From the NCBI GenBank assembly GCA_964541075.1, contig CAZIPZ010000185.1, positions 1 to 8,159 on the forward strand: a stretch of 8,159 nucleotides of DNA, written 5' to 3'. The position numbers and the translations under genes were made by a program. Below the pieces are notes generated by a model that was given only the letters and a program-made list of their open reading frames with translations, had not been told where the DNA came from and ran no database searches. Position 1 is the first letter of the stretch. Every line of letters starts with the position of its first letter. The DNA is from CAZIPZ01 sp964541075 (GTDB taxonomy: Bacteria > Acidobacteriota > Terriglobia > 20CM-2-55-15). Positions 1 through 5,933 of the stretch are shown here, one piece after another.

Positions 1-151
1 CAGCGATTCGAATGAAATCACGTAATTCTGCGCTCCGTGCAGCCCGATCGGCATACTTAGCCGATAATTGACAGATAGCGGGACGATTCAAGCGTTGACT
101 CGAGATAACAAGGGCTTTCAGTTGGCTTATGTTTTGGACATTGAAAGCCAT
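1..151 (-). CDS. Unrecognised protein, N-terminal part, cut by left edge
   Basis: A minus-strand frame starts with ATG at 151 and stays open for 50 codons to the edge of the window. The start is favoured by an AAAGAGG purine tract ending seven bases before the ATG. The visible product begins MAFNVQNISQLKALVISSQ and continues with a basic, Arg/Ala-rich stretch ending SAELRDFIRIA. It has no signal peptide, membrane segment or motif I recognise, so it is probably cytosolic. It lies 180 bases downstream of the glycosyltransferase gene on the same strand. The same frame is open further upstream to about 317 and contains another ATG at 208 (MRPALIDTIS...), so the true start could be earlier, but that ATG has no well-spaced ribosome site. 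A competing plus-strand frame over 68-289 begins with TTG right after a stop and is judged less likely. Function unknown. Confidence 0.4.
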   Translation of the reverse strand, partial: MAFNVQNISQLKALVISSQRLNRPAICQLSAKYADRAARSAELRDFIRIA

Positions 152-331
152 GAGCGCGCCTCTTTCAGTTTTGCAACGACTTATCGTGTCAATGAGGGCA
201 GGACGCATTCTATGACTCGAATCTTCCTTCAGTTCGTCGATATCTACCAGGCGCTCAGCACAGATGAAAATAGGGGCGGCAGAAACTGAGAAGCGCGCTA
301 GGGAAGGAGGCGGTTAATAAGGATAGACAAC

Positions 332-1813
332 TTAGTACGCGTTTTCCTTCCTAAAGAAGGTCAGTATCATTATTTGAAAATCAAGCCAGAGACTCCAATT
401 CTCCAGATAAAATAAGTCATAACGAACCCTAGCAATCAGATCCGTGTCACCGCGTAGTCCGTTAATCTGTGCCCAACCGGTCATTCCAGGTTTGCTCGCG
501 TAACGAGCATTGTAATGCGGAATCTCCGTGCTGAGTTTGGTCGAATGATAGGTTCGCTCAGGCCTGGGCCCCACGAGACACATATCACCTCTTAGAACAT
601 TCCAGAACTGTGGAATCTCATCAATGTTCCACTTTCGCATGATCTTGCCTACTCGGGTAATTCGCGGGTCGTCTCGAAGCGTGGATTGATTCGCGTCATC
701 CTCTGCTTCGGATCCAGCCCTCATGCTGCGCAATTTGTACATGTTGAATCGCCTGCCGTTGCGGCCAATCCTTTCTTGAGCAAACACAACGGGTCCTGGC
801 GATTCTAGAAACGACAGCACAGCGAATACGATCATTAAAGGGGTCGAAATTATCAGGCCCGAGACTGACCCGGCAATGTCTACAAGCCGTTTGACAAAGC
901 GGTTGAGTGGGCGATCCAATGGCAGTTCGCTAATGCCTAAGATTGGTACGCCGCTAACAATCTCCAACTGCAAGCCCGAAATGAGAATTTGAAAGTACGA
1001 CGGGATCACCTTGAACTGTACAAAATGCCGCTGGCAGAGGTTAGCCAACTTGACGAGCTTCTCCATCTCGGGGTCAAGATCTGCGACAAGCAAAATGTCC
1101 GCTCTTGAACACTCAAATACGGTTTCCAAATCACTAATTTGACCCAATACAGGAACGCTTTCAGGAGGCTTCGCGTGGGCATAAGAACGTGGAACGACGC
1201 ACCCGATAACCTTGTAGGGCTGAGTCGGATCGGTATGGATGGCGGAAGCAACTCGTCCTGCTTCGTCATTCCAACCTAGAAAGACAACACGTTGGTGTAG
1301 TGTTTCCGCGACACGCTTGAGATGGAGAAATCTGTCAAACAGCCAGCGCCAAAGAAGCAGGGTGCCGAGACAACAAACGTAAGATGCTGCCACGTATATG
1401 CGTGATATGGGAGGTACAAACTTTAAGACAAGGCTAATGCTGAGGTATGCAAACAGCCAAAAGGTGCTGCCTTTCAGAATAATTAACGCAGACCGTCGAA
1501 ATTGAAGCAAATGGCGGGCATCATAAAGCTGCAAATATCCAAAAGTTGCAATAAGGAAACTTACACCCACCAGAATTAAGCTGTGATAAGAGCCGTAGTC
1601 GCGCGGACCGGGCTCCACGACTGCGAAACTAATCCATTCAGACCTAAAGCGAATCCAAAAACCAAGACTCAAACCCGCCCACGCCGCGACTATATCGATC
1701 AACAAGGCAACAGTGAGCAAGAACTCGGTACTGAAAGGAACTGGCTGCACTGCGGAAGGCTTGTCTTGAAGGCTTACCTTTTTAGGAATCGCAGCGATGC
1801 GAGTGCGCGACAT
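332..1813 (-). CDS. Undecaprenyl-phosphate sugar-1-phosphate transferase (exopolysaccharide priming glycosyltransferase, WcaJ/WbaP type)
   Basis: This integral membrane enzyme moves a sugar-1-phosphate from a nucleotide sugar to undecaprenyl phosphate, the first step in building exopolysaccharide, capsule or O-antigen repeat units. From the ATG at 1813 it has 493 residues, normal for the long polyprenyl-phosphate hexose-1-phosphate transferases. Four N-terminal membrane helices lie near residues 30-54, 78-95, 113-131 and 139-157. A Rossmann-like CoA-binding-type domain follows (RVVFLGWNDEAGRV, near 175). A hydrophobic re-entrant segment at about 312-336 leads into the catalytic domain: SPGPVVFAQERIGRNG, MYKLRSM, the DE pair at 398-399 within NIDEIPQFWNVLRGDM, LVGPRPE, and KPGMTGWAQINGLRGDT at 441-457. 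The DE pair matches the catalytic dyad known from PglC-type enzymes. A TTG at 1831 would add six residues but lacks a ribosome site; the ATG has GGTGG five bases upstream. Whether glucose, galactose or another sugar is carried cannot be read from the sequence. Confidence 0.95.
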   Translation of the reverse strand: MSRTRIAAIPKKVSLQDKPSAVQPVPFSTEFLLTVALLIDIVAAWAGLSLGFWIRFRSEWISFAVVEPGPRDYGSYHSLILVGVSFLIATFGYLQLYDARHLLQFRRSALIILKGSTFWLFAYLSISLVLKFVPPISRIYVAASYVCCLGTLLLWRWLFDRFLHLKRVAETLHQRVVFLGWNDEAGRVASAIHTDPTQPYKVIGCVVPRSYAHAKPPESVPVLGQISDLETVFECSRADILLVADLDPEMEKLVKLANLCQRHFVQFKVIPSYFQILISGLQLEIVSGVPILGISELPLDRPLNRFVKRLVDIAGSVSGLIISTPLMIVFAVLSFLESPGPVVFAQERIGRNGRRFNMYKLRSMRAGSEAEDDANQSTLRDDPRITRVGKIMRKWNIDEIPQFWNVLRGDMCLVGPRPERTYHSTKLSTEIPHYNARYASKPGMTGWAQINGLRGDTDLIARVRYDLFYLENWSLWLDFQIMILTFFRKENAY

Positions 1814-1876
1814 AATAACCACCAGAGACAAGTGGCGGAATTTTGATACCAGCTTTATTGCCGATTTTTAGACGAC

Positions 1877-1894
1877 CGGTTTAGGAGAAAACCG
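1877..1894. other. Inverted repeat between propeller-phosphatase and glycosyltransferase genes
   Basis: CGGTTT and AAACCG form a perfect six-base stem around a six-base loop in the 130-base gap. No T-run follows on either strand, so it is not a standard intrinsic terminator. A weak RNA hairpin in the leader of the glycosyltransferase gene, or a protein-binding site, are possibilities. Chance occurrence cannot be excluded. Confidence 0.3.
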
Positions 1895-1923
1895 CGGCAC
1901 TCTCAACTCTGCTAACCAGTGCT

Positions 1924-1936
1924 CTGGCGGCGCCAG
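1924..1936 (-). other. GC-rich hairpin just after the propeller-phosphatase stop codon
   Basis: CTGGCG and CGCCAG flank a single base, so the RNA would fold with about four pairs and a five-base loop. It starts seven bases after the stop codon of the 891-residue gene. That position suits a transcript-end or mRNA-stabilising hairpin. The bases that follow on the minus strand (AGCACTGG) are not T-rich, so a Rho-independent terminator is not supported. Confidence 0.3.
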
Positions 1937-1943
1937 CGAAACT

Positions 1944-4619
1944 CTACCACAAAGCAGTGATCCAGCTGAACCACCCTTCCCGCTCTTCATCCATTTCTTC
2001 CTCTTCTTCGTCGTCCTCATCATGTTCGCCCGGCAAACAGCCAAATGCATGGGGAATGCTGGGGTATGGTGTGTTCCATCCTTTCGCAGCATGCCACAGA
2101 ATCCGGTTCAACCTTTCCGCGGGAGCAGCATCTGGTCGGCTAAAGTCCATAGTCGCGGACTCAATGGCGGCGAGTTTTTCCGGACCTTGCAGCATGGCCA
2201 ACGGGGGATTCATGGCGACCGGAATTCGCATGCTTTCTTGAACAAACGGAGCGAAATTCGGCGACCGCGTAAACACAGAACGCATTGGCAGTGCAGAAGC
2301 GTCAAATTTGTTCATAGGAGGAATTTGCAACATTTCTTCAATCGTCCGAAGAATACTGGTTTGGTTGTAATTCCTCGAGTCGACGACGGCCCTTCTCGCA
2401 TACGGGCTAATGACTAAGCAAATAGTCCGATGCCCGTCGACATGATCTACGCCATTCTGTGCGTCATCTTCAGTAACGAAAATTGCACTCCGAGGCCAGA
2501 ACTGACTGTGAGTGATGGCGTCAATGATTTGACCGAGAGCCAAGTCATTTTCTGCTACTGCTACCTCCGGTTTAGGCAATCCCGGCAAGATCCCGGCCGT
2601 GTGATCTCCGGGCAGCAACAAAATAACTAGGTTTGGAAGGTTTCCGGTTCGCTCAAATTCGCGAAACTTGTTGAGAAAGATTCTGCTGCGAAAAACGTCC
2701 GGCACGTTCATCACAAAACTTGGATAGTCTGGTTCCAACACTGGCCGAAGTGATGCAACGTCAGTGCGGCTCGTCACCCTGATTTGCAGGTCGGGACGCT
2801 GAGAATCTTCATAGTAGTCCATCCATGGCCGGGAGTGACCACCAGCCGTTCTCGCAAACTCTCCGTACACTCGAACGGTGCGACCAGCTTTCAAGGCGTG
2901 ATCCCAAATAAACCCGGAGGTCGCGAATGCCATAGCGTCATCCCCGCTGAACGGATAACTGCGAGGAAATCCTGAAAAGCCACGTTCTACATAGTCTGTC
3001 GTAGTTGCTTGAGTTAACCATTGGTGCCCATCCGCACTAACCGCGCCACTGGTGTAAAAGTTGTCCATCGTCACAAAATCCAGAGCCAACTTATGTTGAT
3101 TAGGTGTGACGTTCCAACCATATTCTGTCAGCGTAGGATCGCCGTTTCCTTGCCCCAGATCACCTAAAACCTGATCGTATGTTCTGTTCTCCTTGATGAT
3201 AAGGAAGACGTGTTCGATCCCCAGTTCGCCCAAGTCAGTTGGTGAATCAGGAGGATCAACGGTGTTTCTGAAGGGGGTATTGTTGGCGATGACAGTCTCA
3301 GTCAGCAGGATATCCGTTTGACGTATTGAAAAAACACTAAGACTGCCCAAATACCTGTCAACCGCAAATCGCGCCCGCGCATCACGAGAACCGACTCCCT
3401 TTGCATTCGCAACATATATTCGGTCCTCTGTAGACGATGGAGACCGGACGCCAATTGCGATCGGATACCAGTCCGACGGCATGAATCCTCGGAGAACAAA
3501 ACGTCTGCGGGACGGCCTGTACGAAGACCCGTCGATAAGAGGATGAGAGAACATGATGGTGGGCTCTTGAACTAGGGCCATGACGGCGACTGCGTTATTC
3601 CCTGCACTCGTCACGTACAACTTAGATCCCGATTGATTGAACGCCAAGTTCGTGGGACTGCTTCCAAAAAAGCCACTTGGAAATGCCGGAATATTGACCG
3701 TGTCTATGACCTGCAACGAGCCTACATCGATGAAACTAACAGAGTCGCTATTTGCATTTGCAACCGCCGCTACTCTGCCATCTGGCGTTATGCGAATAGC
3801 GGATGGATGAACACCCACAGGAATCTCGGCGACACGCTGAAACGTACTAAGTACGATTACGGAAACGGTTCCACTGGAAGCGATGCCACGTTGATCAACT
3901 ACCACTGGAGTTCCTGAGGAATCTGCAATCCGATCACCTGTCTGAGTCCTGCGCCCTCCCCAATTCGTCACAAACAATCTGCTTCCGTCTGGAGATAGCT
4001 CCACCGCCAACGGTGCAACCCCCACCGCAACTGTTTGAACTATTTGCTGCCTCTCCATGTCATACCGGGCAACTACGTTTTGCCGGTTCAAGGCTACATA
4101 CAGGTTCTTTCCCGATCTGTCGAAAACCAGGCCAGTTGGAACGCTTCCTGTTGGCATCGTTGCGAATCTGGGAGTTCTCGGACCTTGGGAAGGAATGAAG
4201 GCAATCGAATCGCTACCTGCGGCTGAGGATTGAGATGCAACAACCAATTGTCCATCGGGGCTATAAGCAATTCCGAGGAAGGAGGAACCCGGCAGAAGGA
4301 CTCGAGTGAGACTTTGCCCGTCCATTGAGAAAAAGCGAACGCCATCTCCAACGAGGACCGCAAATTCGTCTCCAGTCGGACTAAATGCCATGTCGACGGG
4401 CCGATTCGAAAATTCGATGCGCCTCCCAACAGGGTTCAACAACTGATTTGTGGGCACCATAACAAAATTTTCATATCGGACTCCAATGGTCCAAAACTCC
4501 GTAAGCGTAAGTTGCCACATCGCATACGAAACAGCGCCAGTGCTAAGGATTAGTGCAAGAAGAAGTCCCACTAACCATGAAGACCTGCCTGCTGACATCT
4601 TGCCTGACGCTCCAATCAT
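1944..4619 (-). CDS. Membrane-anchored YVTN beta-propeller / alkaline-phosphatase-superfamily phosphoesterase fusion
   Basis: This 891-residue two-domain protein is probably held on the outer face of the inner membrane, or exported, by one N-terminal hydrophobic helix (about residues 13-33). Residues 70-350 are a YVTN/YncE-like propeller with repeated SPDG-type and LYV/LFVTN motifs: AFSPTGDEFAVLV, AYSPDGQLVVAS, DRSGKNLYVA, SPDGSRLFVTNWGG, TPDGRVAAVANANSDSV, NQSGSKLYVTSAG. From about 468 the phosphoesterase domain begins with EHVFLIIKENRTYDQVLGDL, then MDNFYTSGAVSADGHQW (518-534), LLPGDHTAG (668-676) and FVTEDDAQNGVDHVDGH (714-730). These carry the Asp/His/Glu/Asn residues expected to bind metals in this superfamily. 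Such fusions are known as bifunctional YncE/alkaline-phosphatase family proteins; the substrate is unknown. The C-terminus has an acidic run at 865-880 before EGWFSWITALW. A second ATG at 4598 is an alternative start. The nearest upstream gene ends 95 bases away. Confidence 0.92.
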   Translation of the reverse strand: MIGASGKMSAGRSSWLVGLLLALILSTGAVSYAMWQLTLTEFWTIGVRYENFVMVPTNQLLNPVGRRIEFSNRPVDMAFSPTGDEFAVLVGDGVRFFSMDGQSLTRVLLPGSSFLGIAYSPDGQLVVASQSSAAGSDSIAFIPSQGPRTPRFATMPTGSVPTGLVFDRSGKNLYVALNRQNVVARYDMERQQIVQTVAVGVAPLAVELSPDGSRLFVTNWGGRRTQTGDRIADSSGTPVVVDQRGIASSGTVSVIVLSTFQRVAEIPVGVHPSAIRITPDGRVAAVANANSDSVSFIDVGSLQVIDTVNIPAFPSGFFGSSPTNLAFNQSGSKLYVTSAGNNAVAVMALVQEPTIMFSHPLIDGSSYRPSRRRFVLRGFMPSDWYPIAIGVRSPSSTEDRIYVANAKGVGSRDARARFAVDRYLGSLSVFSIRQTDILLTETVIANNTPFRNTVDPPDSPTDLGELGIEHVFLIIKENRTYDQVLGDLGQGNGDPTLTEYGWNVTPNQHKLALDFVTMDNFYTSGAVSADGHQWLTQATTTDYVERGFSGFPRSYPFSGDDAMAFATSGFIWDHALKAGRTVRVYGEFARTAGGHSRPWMDYYEDSQRPDLQIRVTSRTDVASLRPVLEPDYPSFVMNVPDVFRSRIFLNKFREFERTGNLPNLVILLLPGDHTAGILPGLPKPEVAVAENDLALGQIIDAITHSQFWPRSAIFVTEDDAQNGVDHVDGHRTICLVISPYARRAVVDSRNYNQTSILRTIEEMLQIPPMNKFDASALPMRSVFTRSPNFAPFVQESMRIPVAMNPPLAMLQGPEKLAAIESATMDFSRPDAAPAERLNRILWHAAKGWNTPYPSIPHAFGCLPGEHDEDDEEEEEMDEEREGWFSWITALW

Positions 4620-4639
4620 TCTTCGTTGCCACTTAGTTA

Positions 4640-4654
4640 GGCGGGCTGGCCGCC
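4640..4654 (-). other. Hairpin in the 5' leader of the propeller-phosphatase gene
   Basis: GGCGG and CCGCC form a five-pair GC stem with a five-base loop, 20 bases ahead of the ATG at 4619. On the minus strand a T6 run (CTTTTTTG) lies upstream of the hairpin rather than after it, so this is not a terminator for the preceding gene in the usual order. It could slow or shape translation initiation, but the stem is short and chance is possible. No clear -35/-10 pair was found in the 95-base gap. Confidence 0.25.
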
Positions 4655-4714
4655 ATTTGTTGTGTTCAAAAAAGATTCACTAGGGAGGAGTCTTGCTTCG
4701 GTCTGCTAATGTCG

Positions 4715-5476
4715 CTAGAACGAATAACTCAGCATCGTTCTTAGAGCGAATCTTCCACGATCTACGGCTAAAACTGCTGTGCTTCGGGTCGCGTGGAACA
4801 CTGGACCGCCACCGATGCTGAACTGCCATCTAGCGCCAACGGGCGCCACGTTGAAGGAGGGTCCTGCCAGCAAACGCGCTCCACCTTCTGCTTCATCCGG
4901 TGTCCAAAAGCCTTCGAGATCTTCACCGATTCCTTCAATTCCAAGGTTGAATGAACGCGAAATAGGAACTGACCATCCAACAGACGTAATTAGATCCACG
5001 CTGTCGCGATGAGGTGAGAAAGCCTTCTCCAATACGAGATTCCCCTGAAATCTCGATGCGCCTACGCCACGACCGAGCGCAAACCGTCCGACCGCGACAT
5101 TTATATCGGTCGATTCATGCCGCACGCCACCGCCCGCTGAGAGCGAAAACGCTTGCCGCGAAGGATCAAAAATCCGCAGTAACATTTCGGCTCGTTGTGA
5201 AGTACGCGTTGCCGCATGATCAGGCGATATGCCTACGCCAGCAATGTAGGTCAGACGGTTCCCAAGCGTTCCTTGCACCCCGATTCGCTGTTCAAATCGT
5301 CCTGCGCTTGAGACATCAAAAGCCCTCTCGCCAACCGAAGTTTCGATCCGGAGGGAGGTCGTCGGTTGGTCATGAGTCGTAACGCTAAATAGAAAGATTC
5401 TTTCTTGAGCAACAGTCTCGCTACCCAGCACAAAAATGAAAACGGACCAAAAAAAGGCAATGCACCGGAGATTCAT
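4715..5476 (-). CDS. Exported probable outer-membrane beta-barrel protein, unknown function
   Basis: The 253-residue product starts with a classic signal peptide: a short basic start (MNLR), a hydrophobic core (CIAFFWSVFIFVLG) and a likely cleavage after TVA at residue 23. The mature part is rich in alternating hydrophobic/polar stretches typical of barrel strands, such as FEQRIGVQGTLGNRLTYIAGVGI, AFSLSAGGGVRHES, FSIGGGPVFHAT and FALRTMLSYSF. It ends in an aromatic strand with a terminal Phe, the usual signal for insertion by the Bam machinery. The size would suit a barrel of roughly 8-12 strands. I recognise no named family. The ATG at 5476 gives the only complete signal peptide, although no strong ribosome site precedes it. 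The gene stands between two phosphatase genes on the same strand, with gaps of 457 bases upstream and 95 downstream. An envelope location is well supported; a functional link to the neighbours is not. Confidence 0.75.
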   Translation of the reverse strand: MNLRCIAFFWSVFIFVLGSETVAQERIFLFSVTTHDQPTTSLRIETSVGERAFDVSSAGRFEQRIGVQGTLGNRLTYIAGVGISPDHAATRTSQRAEMLLRIFDPSRQAFSLSAGGGVRHESTDINVAVGRFALGRGVGASRFQGNLVLEKAFSPHRDSVDLITSVGWSVPISRSFNLGIEGIGEDLEGFWTPDEAEGGARLLAGPSFNVAPVGARWQFSIGGGPVFHATRSTAVLAVDRGRFALRTMLSYSF

Positions 5477-5646
5477 GGGCGCATTATGGCATTTCGCCAG
5501 ATCCGCAACTACACAAATTCAGCAGCATTCCGTCATGACCAGTTTGTGACGAGTTCTAGGTGAGCGAAACTTCTTACGGACTGCTGCCTTAAAGAAAACT
5601 GCTGTAATAAACACGATCCGGTAAATGGCATGACCCACCCCGCCCC

Positions 5647-5691
5647 GCCGCATGTTGGGAAGATAATCCAGGGTTTCCTGGAGAATGCGGC
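5647..5691. repeat. Compound inverted repeat (outer seven-pair and inner five-pair stems)
   Basis: GCCGCAT (5647-5653) pairs perfectly with ATGCGGC (5685-5691). Inside it, CCAGG (5668-5672) pairs with CCTGG (5677-5681) around a four-base loop, leaving a 14-base bulge on one side and three bases on the other. This nested layout is more than expected from a random 45-base stretch. It is immediately followed by another perfect hairpin. No T-run follows on either strand, so a simple terminator is unlikely; a structured transcript or a repeat/mobile-element end fits better. Confidence 0.5.
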
Positions 5692-5708
5692 AGACCTCCT
5701 TGAGGTCT
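5692..5708. repeat. Perfect seven-pair hairpin with three-base loop
   Basis: AGACCTC and GAGGTCT pair perfectly across a CTT loop (AAG on the minus strand). It abuts the compound inverted repeat at 5647-5691 without a spacer base. Together they make about 62 bases of consecutive stem-loops between two genes. No terminator-type U-tract follows. Confidence 0.5.
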
Positions 5709-5933
5709 CCATCACGACTTCTGTTTAATCGAATTAAGGTAAGGAAGGCTCTTGTAGGTGGCGAGCCTGGTCCGTCAGCAGACCACTGGTCACTTCCCCA
5801 AGCCCTCGCGCTCCATTGACTACGTTGAGGCGCCTGGGTGAAGAAGCTCGGCGCTCATGCCGACGCAAATTGATTTTTTTGTTTTCGGCCTCTGCATCGT
5901 TTGAGTTCTTGCGTTTGCTAAGGGAACAAAGAT

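Larger units (their letters stand above)
5519..5854 (-). other. Unrecognised open frame without a good start, possible gene remnant
   Basis: Reading the minus strand from a stop at 5855-5857, the frame stays open for 111 codons to a TGA at 5519-5521. Its second half looks protein-like: DGDLKEVCRILQETLDYLP, then GGVGHAIYRIVFITAVFFKA, then a basic tail with RKKFRSPRTRHK. The first in-frame ATG is at 5653, giving only 44 residues; no GTG or TTG precedes it in frame. The first half (QWSARAWGSDQWSADGPG) looks less like a folded protein. Options are a decayed gene or mobile-element remnant, a very small real gene from 5653, or a chance frame over a structured RNA. I recognise no family. Confidence 0.25.
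5477..5933. other. 457-base gap between metallophosphoesterase and barrel gene; no convincing gene
   Basis: No frame here has both a credible start and a recognisable product. The left part (5647-5708) holds three nested or adjacent inverted repeats, listed separately. A minus-strand frame at 5519-5854 is open but lacks a good start, also listed separately. Around 5848-5863, TCGGC and GCCGA form a five-pair stem, and a T-rich run (5871-5885) lies eight bases beyond it on the plus strand. No plus-strand gene precedes it, so I do not call a terminator. The gap must hold the promoter of the barrel gene unless that gene is read from upstream. CATAAT at about 5483-5488 resembles a -10 box but has no matching -35 at the right distance. 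Confidence 0.6.

Noticed and set aside
68..289. Plus-strand frame of 73 codons starting with TTG
   Set aside because: The TTG directly follows an in-frame stop and has no ribosome site. The product matches nothing I know, and the opposite strand offers a better-supported start at 151.
292..299. AGCGCGCT eight-base palindrome
   Set aside because: Too short to assign a role; such palindromes occur by chance in DNA of this composition.
1814..1831. Extended TTG start for the priming glycosyltransferase
   Set aside because: The TTG lacks a purine-rich site upstream and adds six residues with no family counterpart. The ATG at 1813 has GGTGG at suitable spacing.
2022..2417. Plus-strand frame of 131 codons opposite the phosphatase domain
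   Set aside because: It lies wholly antisense to conserved metal-binding motifs of the 891-residue gene and has low-complexity, unlikely protein composition.
5014..5382. Plus-strand frame of 122 codons opposite the barrel gene
   Set aside because: It is rich in Arg, His and Ser, as antisense shadows often are, and overlaps the well-supported signal-peptide barrel gene.
5848..5885. Possible intrinsic terminator (TCGGC/GCCGA stem plus T-rich run)
   Set aside because: The stem is only five pairs, the T-run starts about eight bases away, and no plus-strand gene lies upstream to be terminated.
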